Below, piece by piece: positions 35,285 through 47,229 of a DNA stretch of 64,000 bases. The notes under the pieces are model-generated. The model ran no database searches. It saw only the letters and a list, made by a program, of their open reading frames with translations, and was not told where the DNA came from. The translations under genes were made by a program, and so were the position numbers. Where the stretch lies: assembly GCA_001695595.3 (NCBI GenBank), contig MBPM02000094.1:62001-126000 (forward strand), in the 5' to 3' direction. This stretch comes from Plasmopara viticola (lineage: Eukaryota; Oomycota; Peronosporomycetes; Peronosporales; Peronosporaceae). Numbering within the stretch: the stretch's first letter is position 1; the number at the start of each line of letters is the position of its first letter.

Positions 35285-35300
35285 GCAATACCGGTATTGC
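35285..35300. repeat. 16-bp perfect palindrome with ATACCGGTAT core
   Basis: GCAATACCGGTATTGC, preceded by AATTTTGCCTCG. A near-copy in the opposite orientation lies at 33602-33625 (ATACCGGTAT followed by AGCTGAGGCAAAATT). Both stand just outside SINE insertions. Confidence 0.6.
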
Positions 35301-35364
35301 AAATACATCTACCCATCACAACTTGGTGTAAAGGTCGCATGACTTCAGGGCAAAATTCGCTCTT

Positions 35365-35695
35365 AATATTGTATTGTATTGTATTACGTTATCGCGTTGC
35401 CAAGTTATGCACGTGCTAGGCTCTATGGCTAGTCCACGGCATAGAGTGGTGTCCGCATACGTCGAGTCTCGTTCGGCGGGCAGTGCAGCCAGCACCGAGG
35501 CCGTGAGGGTCTTCCATTATTTTGTGTACTTCTGACTTGGTAATAGCCCAGGTGGCGCCTTGGTGCTGGAGACCGTCGCGTCGAGGGTGAGACTCGTTAG
35601 AGACCTGCAGATGACCGAGAGCACCTGCCCGAAGCACGCGAGCATTTAGCCCCCGCGCTTGGAAGGAGGGCGTCACCCCAACCTTTTCCGAAAAA
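35365..35695 (-). repeat. SINE-like short retroposon, copy 3 (subfamily A)
   Basis: Full-length inverted copy. The ATACA-type tail is at the left end. The target duplication is CGCTCTT (35358-35364 and 35696-35702), extendable to about 11 bp with one mismatch. Confidence 0.82.
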
Positions 35696-35951
35696 CGCTC
35701 TTGATACTAGCTAATAATTTCAAGTACGATTTTTATCCAATCACCGCGGCAATAAAAGATACTACGCAAATGTAGGATAAAGCTGGACTGGCAGCTTACA
35801 CAATGTTTCCAATACTAACTGAAAACTTTATTAGTAAATCTTACGATTGAAAAAGTTAAGCCTACTTTATGCAGCATTTCCTGGCATTTGTAAGTTTTAT
35901 ACAGATCTCATAATATTTTGGGGTTCTTTTTCTTGCGAAGTTACGGTTTAG

Positions 35952-36281
35952 TTCTTGGAAAAGGTTGGGGTGACGCCCTCCTTCCAGCGCGGGGGTAAAT
36001 GCTCGCGCGCTTCGGGCAGGTGCTCTCGGGCATCTGCAGGTCTCTAACGAGTCTCACCCTCGACGCAACGGTCTCCAGCACCAGGGGCCATCTGGGCTCT
36101 TGCCAAGTCAGAGCTTAACAAAATAATGGAAGACCCTCACGGCCTCGGTGCTGGCTGCACTACCCGCCGAACGAGACCCGACGTATGTTGACACCACTCT
36201 ATGCCGTGGACTAGCCAGACTGAGCCTAGCACGTGCATACCTTGGCAACGCGATAACGTAATACAACACAATACAATACAC
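35952..36281 (+). repeat. SINE-like short retroposon, copy 4 (subfamily B)
   Basis: Near full-length, with a perfect 11-bp target duplication TTACGGTTTAG (35941-35951 and 36282-36292). It shares AGACTGAGCC near the 3' end and GTCAGAGCT in the middle with copy 5, unlike copies 1-3, which defines a second subfamily. Confidence 0.85.
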
Positions 36282-36476
36282 TTACGGTTTAGGCTTTACT
36301 TGGCTATCGATGTGTTTTCTCACTACGATTTATTACTTACGATAAGAGCGCTTTTTTTTAAATCTCAAAAAAAAGTCTAAATTTCTACTTCATAGGTGAC
36401 AAAGTTGCCTATAGTGGAGCGTTGTTGTTCATAATCAAATCTTGGTCCTGGAGAAATGGAGCGTGATGATACTGAT

Positions 36477-38645
36477 TTAAGTCGATACCTTCAGGATCGA
36501 ATCACGGCGGGTGCTTTCTTTAGGAAGATTGTCAATTAGATTCCTATTGCCATGGCAAAAGTCATAGAATAACTCGTACATGATAACCAACTTTACGGTG
36601 TAGGCGTCCTTCAAAATCTTTTCATCATTTTCCAGTTCCGTCACTTTGTTCCCCAGCAAATTTTCTAAATCCGAGCGCAACAACGTTTTCAATCTTTTCA
36701 GTTTCTGTGAACTTGCCAGATCCCTAAGGGATTCGAAAATATGATGATTGTTTGGACTTGCATGATGTTTTATCCATTTGACTAAACGAAGCATCTTAGC
36801 TGTCTCCGCCGGATACTGGTGGAATGGCAGGTTATAAGCTTGAATAAACGCCTCGTGGACCTTTCGTGCCTTCAGGGTAAGTCTATCTTTTTTACGCACG
36901 TAGGGGCCACTCTTGAATTCAGACCTCCAATTTATAGGAATGCTTTGACTCTTCACCGCAGGAAGTGCAAATTTTTCATTTTCTTCGCGCAGGTGCAGAG
37001 GGCGCTCGACTGAATCAAACTCCATCTCGTCAGGGTGTTTGTTTAGGTCGAACTTAAACGCCTTCTGCGAAGGCAGCTGCTTGTCGAGTCGACCATTAGG
37101 AGCGGCAGCGGTAGTCGAAGAAGAGCTTGGAGGTGCGGGTCGGTCACCGTGTGTTGTAGGTCTTACAGCCTTATTGGAAGAGACAGTCGGCTCATCTATC
37201 CTTAGTCTATTTGCCGATGCGAATGGCGCATTGTTTGCAACTGACACTGCATCTTTTTCAAAATTTGGCGGAGCATGCAGTGCTTGTCCAACCAGATTGT
37301 AAGGCATCGAATCAACGGACTGACGCTGGCTGTTTCTGACCTCAACCTCGTCCGGAAGTTTGTCCAAGTTAATCTCGAAATGCTTCCGAGCGATTAGCTG
37401 TTCGCTAAGCCGACCATCAGGAGCGGCGGCGCTAGTCGGAAAAGAGTCTGAAGGTGCGGATAGGAAGTGCTTCCTCAAATACCCAACGGCATTGTTTATA
37501 ATAAATGTTGGCTCGTTTGGTTCCAATCTCTTTGCCAATACAACTGGCGCATTTTTCGTCACTGACACCATATACTTTTTTGAATTTGGTGTAGTATGCA
37601 GCTCGTGTGGACCCACATCGTCGGGCATCGGCTCGATGCGCTGGCGCTTTTTGTTTCCGGGCTTCACCTCGTCAGACCGTTTGTTCTTGTCATTATTTTT
37701 TGCCTTCCGACCGATCAGCTGCTTGTTTAGCCGACCGTCAGCAGCCGCGGTGCTAGTCGGAGTGGAGCCTGAAGGTGCGGATCGGGAGTCGTGCTGCGAT
37801 GTTTTTACAGATCCAACAACAGTATTGACATTGACCCTTGGCTCATCTTTCTTCAATCTTTTTGCCGATGCGGATGCCAGCAAAGATTTTTCTAAATTAG
37901 GTGAAGCATGCAGTGCTTCTCCACCTTCATCATCAGGCATCGAGTCAATGCGCTGGCGCTTTTTGTTCTTGATCTTCCCCTCATCAAGGCGTTTGTTCTT
38001 GTCGAGATCTATTGCCTTCAGCTGCTTGTTTGGCCGACCATCGGCAGCGGCGGCGCTGGTCGGAGAAGAGCCCGAAGGTGTGTATCGGTACTCGTGCTGT
38101 TTTCCTTTCACCGAGCTTCCCGCAGAAATGACATTGACTCTAAGCTCATCATTCCCCCGTCTGTTTGCCGATGCAAATGACGGCAAAGGAAACCCTGACT
38201 TCGGCGAAGTATGGTGTTCGTCTCCACCCACTTTGTTAAGCGTCGGAATGATGCGCTGGCGCTTGGTGCTTTGCGTCTTCACCATAGGTTTCATTCGATT
38301 AAAGTTCTTAATTGGCTTTGCAGCGTTCGCAATCACATTTTCTCCATCCGCTCTCAACACAGTAGCCGTTTCTTTAATCATCTGTTCTGCTCCTTTTGCG
38401 ATACTGGCACCGCTCGAGAGGCGGTTCAACATGCGCTCTTCATCACTCGCATAAACCGTCAACTTGTCCTTTAGGTCAGGACTGTCGCGAAGAATTCGTC
38501 TCGGTAACATCTTGTTACCGGTGCCACCAGACGTCATAAAATGATTGGTAAGTGCTTGGTGAGGCTCGGCCTGGTCAGATTCTGCAGCTGTTTGGCAGCT
38601 GACTGCAACGAGAAGCGCAATAGCCACGTAATAAGCGCCGCGCAT
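36477..38645 (-). CDS. RxLR-dEER effector with tandem modules (gene B)
   Basis: This is a 722-residue secreted paralogue of gene A. The start is at the MRGAYYVAIALL signal peptide. RILR is at 50-53 and DEER at 68-71. The module region has four DGRxNKQL-type units with KKRQRID or KRQRIEP basic clusters. The D-x-N-K region varies in the inner units (DLDKNK, NNDKNK, NLDKLP) but is exactly DLNKHP in the last unit (533-538). The helical C-terminal domain is complete ([20 protein letters not shown]). The 3' flank also matches gene A (AAATCTTGGTC...AAATGGAGCG), so the unit of duplication is larger than the gene. No breaks are seen and the frame is open throughout, so I regard it as functional. It has the best-looking promoter of the family. 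Confidence 0.88.
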   Translation of the reverse strand: MRGAYYVAIALLVAVSCQTAAESDQAEPHQALTNHFMTSGGTGNKMLPRRILRDSPDLKDKLTVYASDEERMLNRLSSGASIAKGAEQMIKETATVLRADGENVIANAAKPIKNFNRMKPMVKTQSTKRQRIIPTLNKVGGDEHHTSPKSGFPLPSFASANRRGNDELRVNVISAGSSVKGKQHEYRYTPSGSSPTSAAAADGRPNKQLKAIDLDKNKRLDEGKIKNKKRQRIDSMPDDEGGEALHASPNLEKSLLASASAKRLKKDEPRVNVNTVVGSVKTSQHDSRSAPSGSTPTSTAAADGRLNKQLIGRKAKNNDKNKRSDEVKPGNKKRQRIEPMPDDVGPHELHTTPNSKKYMVSVTKNAPVVLAKRLEPNEPTFIINNAVGYLRKHFLSAPSDSFPTSAAAPDGRLSEQLIARKHFEINLDKLPDEVEVRNSQRQSVDSMPYNLVGQALHAPPNFEKDAVSVANNAPFASANRLRIDEPTVSSNKAVRPTTHGDRPAPPSSSSTTAAAPNGRLDKQLPSQKAFKFDLNKHPDEMEFDSVERPLHLREENEKFALPAVKSQSIPINWRSEFKSGPYVRKKDRLTLKARKVHEAFIQAYNLPFHQYPAETAKMLRLVKWIKHHASPNNHHIFESLRDLASSQKLKRLKTLLRSDLENLLGNKVTELENDEKILKDAYTVKLVIMYELFYDFCHGNRNLIDNLPKESTRRDSILKVST

Positions 38646-38750
38646 GGGGAAGGAGGGACTTTTGCAACTAAAGCACTTGCCGAAGCAGATTCGGCGTTTT
38701 GCAGGAGAAAGATAAGTAGATTTGATTCGCAATGCTTCGGCACCAGTAAG

Positions 38751-38770
38751 GCAAAAGAGCATAAAAATGA
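38751..38770 (-). promoter_or_regulatory. Inr-FPR-like start site of effector gene B
   Basis: On the minus strand TCATTTT (38764-38770) is followed after six bases by CTTTTGC (38751-38757). This fits Inr YCAYTYY and FPR MWTTTNC and would give a leader of about 120 bases. The spacing is longer than usual. Confidence 0.4.
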
Positions 38771-38811
38771 TTCGACGTAAAGTTTATCAAGATTCCATTA
38801 CATATTAAGGC

Positions 38812-39045
38812 TTGTTTTACTTAACTCGAAGTGACAACATCATCAAATTGTCGCTTAGTTACTGTGTGCGGCTAATCAGTGTTCACGTCAGATCACACAG
38901 AGTGTCTAAGGCTTTGAATACACTTAAAGCCCTATCGTGCCTAAACACAGTCGATGAGATATTGCAGAGGCAAATGCGTCAAGAAAGTCAAGACCTAAAA
39001 GACAAATTAACGGTCAATAAAGAGCGCGTTTCGAACAAGATATAG
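38812..39045 (+). pseudogene. Diverged or decayed RxLR effector N-terminus
   Basis: A 77-codon plus-strand frame has a hydrophobic N-terminal stretch and, at its end, LQRQMRQESQDLKDKLTVNK followed by ERV. The spacing and SQDLKDKLTV match the RxLR-to-dEER segment of gene B (SPDLKDKLTV), but the RxLR position reads RQMR and the frame stops soon afterwards. It is head-to-head with gene B and about 170 bp from its ATG. It is most likely a truncated RxLR gene of another subfamily, or a decayed one. No C-terminal effector domain follows. Confidence 0.5.
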
Positions 39046-39276
39046 TGTCATAAACGGCGATTAAAGACAATAAAAATTGGATATTGTTCATTAGAACAGT
39101 GTTTATTGAGCTAAATACGGAAAGATGAATGCCAGCCGACACTGATTCGCAAAACGCCCATGTTCTAATCATTTGATTGCCTGAAAACGCCACCCACTGA
39201 CCTTGTTATCTCGCACCGCGGTCGTTCTGGGTCCAGTCGTAAAGCACCGATGGCTCTTATCGGAGCTGTAATGTCC

Positions 39277-40758
39277 TTAGTCATGAGAAGGCAACTTTTT
39301 ATAATTGCTTAGCATTAGGATCCAAAACGTGCGGTCAACTTTGGAAACCAGGTTGTCGAATAAATCCAAACGGACGTAGCAAAAATCGTAAAATAGTTCG
39401 TACATGATCAACAACTTCACATAATAGGCCTCCCGCAAACTCTCTAAATCATCCTGCAAATCCAACATTCCTTTGAGCAACTTCTCCAAATCTTGGCCCA
39501 ATAAATCCTTCAACTTTGGCACTTGCTGCTTGTTTACCAAGCTCGTGAATGCTTTGACAATACGGTCGTTCCCTGGACTCATCTTAGTTTGCCGCTTGAT
39601 GATGGTAATCATTAAGGTCGTCTCTCGCAGATTCTGGTGGAATGGCAGGTCAAAGGCCTCGAGAAATGCTGCGTGAATAATTCTGGCATTTACCTCATTC
39701 ACTTTGTGCACATGATGGCCTTGCGTGTTTGCGGCCTTTACAACTTTGGAAACGCTTTGATCATTCGCCGTTGCGAGAGGCACGAGCTTATCGTTTCCTA
39801 CGCGCATGTGCAACCCGTGCCCGAGTGAAGGTCGATTCTCTTGCGATAAACTGTTAACCTCATTCGGATATACCTTCCGATTAAACTTTGCCGCCTCCTG
39901 AGCAATCGGCTGGCTGCGAAGTTGACTGTCATAAGAGGCGGCAATACGCGTGGATAAACCGAACGGCGCGGGTCGAAAGTCATGCTTCGTTAAAATCATT
40001 GCAGCGTTTTGCATAATGAGCGTCGGATCACGTTTCCCCAGTTTTTTCGCCAATACCATTGGTACAGAGTGTGACACCAACACTATATATTTTTGTGGTT
40101 CTGAAAGAGCATGCAGTGCTTGTTCACCCACATATCTAGGTGTCGAGTCGATGCGTTGGCGCTTGCTGTTGCTGTTGCTGATTTCCACTTCGTCAGGATG
40201 TTTGTTCAAGTCAAACTTGAATGCTTTTTTAGCGATCGGCGGATTGTCAAATCGAGTATCGGAAGAGGTGATGCTGCTTGTGGAAGATCCTGGAGGCGCA
40301 AGTCGTAAGTCGTGCTTCGAGAGACTCCTTGCCGCATTATTGATCAGATCTGCTGGCGCTTTCACCGTCGCTCTTTCCACGAGCACGGGTGGCACATCGC
40401 TTGCCACCGACACCAAGCCATTGTGTGGCTTTGGCAGGGCATAGAGTGTCTGTCCATCCACATAGGAAGTCGACGGGTCGATGCGTCGGCGCTTGCTGAT
40501 TCTGTCCATCAACAAAGACGTCATTTCTTCTTGGGTTCCAGTTGCCTTCGCGGCGCTCGCAATCGTCTCTTCTCCATCCGTCGTTCGGACACCAACCGTT
40601 TTTATGATAGCCCGTTCAAATGCTTCCAGAGGAAGGTCCAACATGCGCTCTTCAGCGCCCACGTAGACTCCTTGAGGTCCGTCCTGGTTGCATTCTACAG
40701 CTATATGGCTGCCAGTTGTGACGAGAAGACCAATAGCTACGTAAGAGGCGCCGCGCAT
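39277..40758 (-). CDS. Secreted effector paralogue lacking RxLR (gene C)
   Basis: This is a 493-residue protein with the family signal peptide ([12 protein letters not shown]) and the family C-terminal domain ([20 protein letters not shown]). The segment between signal and EER is shortened and the RxLR is gone; only AEERML (EER at 36-38) remains. The first module has a KRRRIDP basic cluster. The second has [16 protein letters not shown] (DLNKHP at 183-188) next to KRQRID. The later module is degenerate (NRKVYPNEV), so here the EAR-like motif is internal and not in the last unit. The open frame over nearly 500 codons with the C-domain intact argues that it is still a gene. Host entry without RxLR is uncertain. 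It could also be a decaying member. Confidence 0.8.
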   Translation of the reverse strand: MRGASYVAIGLLVTTGSHIAVECNQDGPQGVYVGAEERMLDLPLEAFERAIIKTVGVRTTDGEETIASAAKATGTQEEMTSLLMDRISKRRRIDPSTSYVDGQTLYALPKPHNGLVSVASDVPPVLVERATVKAPADLINNAARSLSKHDLRLAPPGSSTSSITSSDTRFDNPPIAKKAFKFDLNKHPDEVEISNSNSKRQRIDSTPRYVGEQALHALSEPQKYIVLVSHSVPMVLAKKLGKRDPTLIMQNAAMILTKHDFRPAPFGLSTRIAASYDSQLRSQPIAQEAAKFNRKVYPNEVNSLSQENRPSLGHGLHMRVGNDKLVPLATANDQSVSKVVKAANTQGHHVHKVNEVNARIIHAAFLEAFDLPFHQNLRETTLMITIIKRQTKMSPGNDRIVKAFTSLVNKQQVPKLKDLLGQDLEKLLKGMLDLQDDLESLREAYYVKLLIMYELFYDFCYVRLDLFDNLVSKVDRTFWILMLSNYKKLPSHD

Positions 40759-41002
40759 AGTGGCCTCGTCTACCCAAAGAAATTCTAACTACAGATTCGG
40801 CACCTGATACATACCATCTAATCATTAGGTCACAAAAAAAAACCATCAAGCAAGACGTGACGATGTACAAAGGATCAATTACAAATCGAATTTTATATCT
40901 GGTGGAGTACAGAGTCTACCTTGATGCTCTATTTATTTGAAATAATTCTTACTTGCATGATGACTGTTGACTTACCTTTTTTCACTTTCCTTGCCATTAA
41001 CA

Positions 41003-41437
41003 CTAGTTTTGGAAGAGATGTAATGCTTGTCCGTTCACATTGTCAGGCCTTGGAGCGCTTGTTATATGTGGTCTCCAACACAGGATGTAATATTTTGTGG
41101 TCTTTTGTCGCCTTTGTTGCTTCCTCATTTTTATCTTTTTTCTCAATTCACGTCCAATTAGCAAATTCAATGATAGTCGGTTCTTGCTCCTCCAAGGAGT
41201 TGTAAGAGGCAAAGACGTGCACTCTTTGTAAGGCGTTAAATCGTCCTGTAGACTACGACTCTCTCGAAGAGGCAACATCTCACCAGCTGTACCACTCGAC
41301 GCCACAAAGTCATTGTCAAATGATCGCAGAGGCTCAATCTGGTCAAAGTTTGCAGCTGCTTGGCTGCTGGCCGCTACGAGAAGTGCAATAGCTACGTGAT
41401 ATGCGGGGAGTCCACAAAAAGTCCAACAATAATCCAT
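41003..41437 (-). pseudogene. Truncated effector paralogue
   Basis: The N-terminal region aligns with the family (YHVAIALLVAASSQAAANFD, then GTAGEMLPLRESRSLQDDL). However, the usual MRG start is altered, RxLR has become PLRE, the EER is lost, and the frame shifts into unrelated sequence (KKIKMRKQQRRQK). It then regains a short family piece, NVNGQALH. No module array or C-terminal domain remains. A pseudogene at the end of the effector cluster. Confidence 0.75.
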
Positions 41438-44400
41438 ATTTATAGGTTAAAGTCATGGTAATTTGGCACTCAGAACATTATGTAGGTCAGATGACCCATA
41501 TACAATACAGACGTAAAGATCATTGCTTTAATTCTTCATCTTACCTGAGGGTTATCGTTATCATCGCCCGTTATTACGGTATGTAATATACCTGATTTTT
41601 CCCATATCCCGTTCCTTTAAGTTCGGTACGATAAACATATCGTATTTGATTCAAAAGTATTGTTGTGCCCATTGTTCCTCGTTAGCAAGCATTATCTTGA
41701 TCTGGTGCATCAAGACTCTTGGAGTTGCTTGTGAAGTGTGATCGCGAGCAGAACCAAGAATTGCTTGAGCTAAAACGAAATGTTTGTCAAAGGTACGAAA
41801 ATGGAGACAATTTTGTGTAAATATTAAATAAAATGATATGTGTCTACGCAATCAATAAGCAGCTAGCCTGCCTTTTAAAAAGCTTGAGTGTGTCGTTGCT
41901 TCGTTGTTCCTTGGACGTGTATGTATACGACATTTTCTCCGGCAGTTGTTTTTGTATCTTGCTGTGTGCTATAACCGAGATTTTGCTTTATTCTGACCAT
42001 TTTTTTCTCACGACGGCTAGGTGCTATGTGCAAAACAAAATGGCAGACAGGCTATGAATAAAGTAGGTATAAAATACCTGGCCCTGGGAGGTGACAGGAT
42101 CGCAGCCGCATAAAGTTTAGAGCATCGTCACAAAGATCATCACCGCAGGAGCGTGAGTCGATTTATGTACCTTTAGCACGGGGAACTGCAAAAAAAATAA
42201 GATCTTGAGGTGAGGGACAGTTCAAAAGTACCAGTTGTGCAATAAATGTCGGGTTAAACTTTGTATCACTCGAAACAATGTATACCTATCAATTGCACTC
42301 AATTTGACCCTTAGAGCTAGGCAAGAAATGTACATATCACGGTCATACGTCAATGTTTGTTGGTTCAAGCATCAATAGGGTGCCTGTCGTGCACATAGGG
42401 CTAATACTTTGGTAAGTCTGACGAAAAGCCAACCTTTGCCAGAAAAGCTCGGCTTTTTGCGAGGATCATTATTTCCTCACTCACTGTGACTTGGTTAACA
42501 CCCGGTCGGAAGGCGATGGGTTTTATTCTATTAATTTCAACAATCTATACGAATAGTCGGTGTGGTCACAATGATAATCATCCTTGCAGCAGCAAAATTT
42601 ACCGTTCAGTCGAGTCATTTTAAAATGATCTTGATACTTTCAAACAATGTTGTTTTGGCTTCCACAGATGCAAATCGATCTCCGTGTCAAACTTTGGGTC
42701 TATAACAAAGGCCGTGCCTGCATAATAGACTACAAAGATTGCGGTCGCAACAAAGGCTGCACTTGTACCGTGGACGACGAGCCCAAAAAAATTGCATGGG
42801 AGAGAACCGCTCAAGAAAGCAATGCTCTATAAGAGTCTTCTACTCTATCGCGGAAAAAAAGTCGATTCGAAAGTTGTTATACGCGTACAGGCCACTCAAC
42901 CAAAACTTGCGGTAAGATCTATTATGTTGAGTACCAAAAACTAGACCAGAGATGCCCTCCTCAAGAAAGCACTAGAGTTAAGTACCAGGGCAAAGTTGTA
43001 GCCACAACTCTCATATTATACCTTATATGGCTCCAGTGAAGGTGTATTCGACTCGCTCACCGTCGATTATCGACGCCAGTTGCCAAAACATAAAAGGCCT
43101 ACTATTTCTCTAAGCAACAGCTTGGATATAAGAGAAGATGACACCACCCGTTTTGATGCAGGTGATAGAATTGACTGTATGCTTTTCCACTTTGCATGCC
43201 GCGAAGATATTGTTAAATATACTCTTTGCGCAACAAATAGACCGTCAATCGAGTGCAAACGAACGGCGGCTTTGTGAATATTTTAGCGCCACATTTGGAA
43301 TGCTCCCCATATCCATATATCATTAAATTATATATTTTAGGAATGGGTAAGCATCCAGGGTAATACAACCAAATCTACAACCACCTTGGATGAGAAACCT
43401 TACACCCGTGAGGACAGAGCGCTAGTTACCCTCCTGGTGAGTCAGAGATAGCTTACCTCCGAGATTCCTCCACTTTGGCATAGTGCTAAGCAAAGCTGTG
43501 GAGGCACACAATTTTCAAGATAGTCCTTTCTACCGTATCTGAAAGTGCGGTAAAAAACCACGGCCAGCGTACGACATATTCATTGCTTCTAAATCTAAAT
43601 TGTGCCGTAGAAAGTCCAGTAACTCCCACGGAAACCTGTAACGTTGAAATCCTCATTACTCGTAAGATAGCTTTTGGCGCCCGCACGGCACACAGATATG
43701 GCACCCTTTTTAGCCATTAAGTTGCACCGGAAAAGGTCGCTCACGGCTCGGTTATGCGCCTTTTACGTGAAAGGTAAAAACTCATGCGCGATCAAATGTT
43801 CGCGCTTGAGATTATTTTCGAACTCGACCGCATAGGGCGAGTGTGATTGACCTAGGTTTCAAACGGAAGGTTAATCCTAAATCTCACTACGAAGAAAAAA
43901 AACTTCCCGTCGCATTTCAAGCACCTTGAGCTTGAAAGCGGTGTTGTATTTGACTATGAAGCTTGTGAAATAGATAACCAAATGAGTACGTCATATTTTC
44001 CACGCACCTATGAATCCAGGGCTGTCAAATAATGTCGCGGCCCAGCCATCTATATAGAAGTGCCCAGTGCGTACATTTATTTGCAGGAGCTGGTGATCCT
44101 CGTAATATGGTTAGAAAACGAGGCATAAGTGCCCTCTGACGGCGCTTCCTGACCGCCAAGGCCAATACCACACCAATGAAATGTGCGTAGTAAAGCGGAG
44201 GTTCTTGCCCAGATTCCATTAGCCTTTTGAAAAGTCGCGCGGATAATCCTCTGTACAGAGCTTGTGGGAGCCGTTTCTGTCGTGAAACAGAATCAAGGTG
44301 CGCTTCCATGTTATTGTTTGTACGTTAAATTATGATGGCCGTGACATCAGACTTTTGTATTGAGCTTAACGCTAAGCGCCTGCTTTTGCGCTATGTCAAT

Positions 44401-45479
44401 ATTGTGAGAACCTCGAGGTTGTCTTTAACCTACCAGGTGAGCAAATTTTACTTTTTGCTCACAAGCGGACAAAATTTTGATCGGGGAGTTAGATTGCAAC
44501 ACCCCCGATATTCTTTTAGCTTCTCTACTTGAGCCGCAATGGTAACAGTGCTGTGGTGCAAAGCAAGGTAGTCCGAATACAGTCTAAGTTCTTCCAACAT
44601 TTTACGATATTGTGCAAAATCTTGTAACGAAATTTTATGCAGCTGCAGAATTCTGCGGACAGTCGCACTAGGATAACGCTTGAACAATGGGCTCTCTTGG
44701 ATCAAGAAAATTCGTACATGCTTTGCAAGGAGTCGTGATTTGCGTTCCCTCACGAAACGTGCAGCAGATGAGCTTACTGCTCGGCACCATGACCTTCTTG
44801 AACGCTGGCATCTTGGATGAATACTTCACGCAAGCCGAAGCGCTTTCGCTGAGCGTTATTTGAGAGGAAATAAAAATTATCTGCTTCAGATAAAAGAGGC
44901 TGAAAAAAGGCAACGATAACTATCGTTTTAAAGTAGAGCAGCAAATAATGTCTTCCGCCGTCTTCAAAGCTGGTGTGTGAACATGCGAATAAGCAATACA
45001 GTGCATCACCTCAGTTGAGGCGGCATATACCACTTGGAGTGAGCTTAAGCATCAGCCGACGCGACTTTTTTGCCATTCATCTGTGCTTACCCTTTGAGTT
45101 ACACTCAGGATAGAAGGTATTTTCCCTTTATCAATAGTAAGAGATAATCTATTGAAATGCCTCGTCATCTTCTGTCAATGGAAAGTAGCTAATCATAATG
45201 ATACCAATCAATAAACTCCCGATGTTTCAAGTCATATGTTTGTGAGTCCACAAACTGTACATGCGACTCCAACGTATAGTCAATTGGCAATGGATCTTCT
45301 CAGGCGTAATCTAATAAAATCACACTTTTTAGCTTGCACATATCGACGTCATAATCGGACTTCAAGCAGGCGTGGCTGGAATGGCTTACACCGATATCTA
45401 TCATTAGACCGCCGTAAAAGCGATATTCAATGCCGAAATCAACAGGTAAATTAAACCTTTAACAGCCAGGGATCATCAA
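41438..45479. other. No confident gene
   Basis: Mostly AT-rich DNA. 41850-42150 shares diverged similarity with 51870-52090. A 61-codon plus-strand frame (42647-42832, CGRNKGCTCTVDDEP) and two minus-strand helical frames (44025-44309 and 44448-44753, the latter with VRRILQLHKISLQDFAQYRK) look less random than the rest. They lack signal peptides or known domains, so I do not call them genes. Confidence 0.35.
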
Positions 45480-46500
45480 TCGACCTTGCTGCCCTCATGG
45501 ATCTCAGCTATGTTAATTTTAGCGCTGGTCAGCGTGTATTATGTTGGTTGTATGGCATTAAAACGGGCACGGAAGCATACCAGTAGTAGTGTCGGGGTCT
45601 GCTGGAACAAAGTCTTGTCGAGCCTTGAAAATAAATTGTAGCTCGATTGGTTAGCCCCCAAAAATTATGTACTTAACTCTACTGGGCGTACTCACAAGCC
45701 TGGATTGGTAATTGTTGAAGTAGTGAAGCGTAGAAGGTAGCCAGCCTTATGCGTAACTGTACGAGTAGACTGGTAGATCTTTAATAAGCTTTGAAATCAG
45801 CCACTAATCAGAACCAGAAGAGCTATTGGTGTGGGTACTGGACTGAGATAAACAATGTGGTGTGCGAGAGTGGCGCGTAGATCACTGAGCAAAGCAGTAT
45901 TTCCTTCATGGCGGTAGTAGGATGGCTTACATCAAACCAAGGTAGAAAGGGTGATGCTCTTCTCACTGCTCGTATATCAGACGCAAACCTTTGGGAAATA
46001 TTACTCGCTACACGTCATGGGTGGCATGGCTGGTCTCAAGCCAGCGCAATATTAGCGACTACGCGCGGAATTAATATCAAGCCGTATGCTGTGTTCTAAG
46101 AGGACAGCACACTATACATACCATAAGCGGTGTGACTAAATTTCGAGCAAATTATTAAGCGCGAGGCCCTGTCGATGTACACGGAGTGGATCATGAAGCA
46201 CTCATTGTGAATAGCACTCGCTGCATACCATTCAAGTTATTGCTAGCTGTAGACCAAGGAAAATGAATGGAGAGCTTGGCGATGCAGGTGGAGTAGCACA
46301 TAGCTCACTGAGCAACGAATGCAGTGTTTGCTGGTTACGATGCAGGACGGTGGTCCAATGGCGTACGGAGTGCAGTACATACTCACCTGATACAGAGGTT
46401 TCGATGAGCAAAATTCTCTGCTAAATGCCACTGTTGATGACGGTGAGTCAATGCATGATCGCGTCGACAAGCATACAAGACGGAGCATTTGTTTTGAGGC
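45480..46500 (+). mobile_element. Weak Copia relic (RT-RNase H end)
   Basis: Near 45500-45570 the plus strand resembles the Copia segment RPDLAAAV...LKRVLRYLQGTRT (here QRVLCWLYGIKTGT). Near 45870 and again near 46290, pieces resemble [11 protein letters not shown] (VARRSLSKAVF, VAHSSLSNECS). All are heavily degraded, and boundaries are approximate. Confidence 0.35.
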
Positions 46501-47175
46501 GTCGATCTTGTTAGAAGAAAGACTGCGATGAAGGCTTTGATAAAGCGGCGCCGGTCAACTCGTCTTGGACTTAAGGGGTTTCAAAGATAAAATCTCGGTA
46601 ATTGACGATGTAACCTTTATGGCCGAAAGCGGGGACATTTTCGCTTGGTGATCTTCAACTTGTTTTTTTACGACGATTTTATGGCAGAAGTTGAGAGGAC
46701 GACGTCATTGCCGAAGATAGAAAAATGAAAGGTACTTTGGCTGGCAATTACGAGGACATCCTAAAGTCTCCTTCCAATTAATCTTGATACAAGGGCGAAT
46801 TAAAGTTTACGGCCTCATTATAATGAGAAGAGTTAAATCTTCTCATGACAAAGGTCTGGCCTAAGCTCTCGGAGCATGCGACTATTAGACCCACCTAGGA
46901 CCATTAAATTCAAATATTCTATATTGGCGAGTAGGATTGTCTTGGTGAGCGATTGCTCACTATCCTCGTCTATTTCGAATCAAAGTATGTTGGGACTCCC
47001 GTATAGAGACATTTTTTCGACGTGATCTGGTTCCTTCCTTCGAGCTTTCTTCATTGCCTAGAGTCTTCAATTACTATCCGACGCATACCTGTATAGATAT
47101 TGAAAGAGTATCTGGTCGTCACTTTTAATCGTGGAAAGCCGATTTTTTTCCACTACTTTATATAATAGCAGCTTT

Positions 47176-47179
<4 letters not shown>
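46501..47179. other. No gene recognised
   Basis: I see no supportable feature. There are only short frames and AT-rich DNA. Confidence 0.35.

Positions 47180-47215
<36 letters not shown>
47180..47215. repeat. (TA)n microsatellite
   Basis: About 17 uninterrupted TA units. They lie just before the effector relic. Confidence 0.95.
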
Positions 47216-47218
<3 letters not shown>

Positions 47219-47229
47219 TAATGACTGTC

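Noticed and set aside
37360..38454. 364-codon plus-strand ORF over effector B; similar antisense ORFs at 22009-22785 and 39950-40444
   Set aside because: Antisense shadows of the effector module repeats. They lack start context, signal peptide or domains and change with module content.
44025..44753. Two minus-strand helical ORFs that might be a WY-type effector
   Set aside because: No signal peptide, RxLR or clear W/Y motif, and the two frames do not join. Too weak to call.
47180..47215. TA run as a promoter
   Set aside because: A simple microsatellite with no gene downstream in the right orientation.
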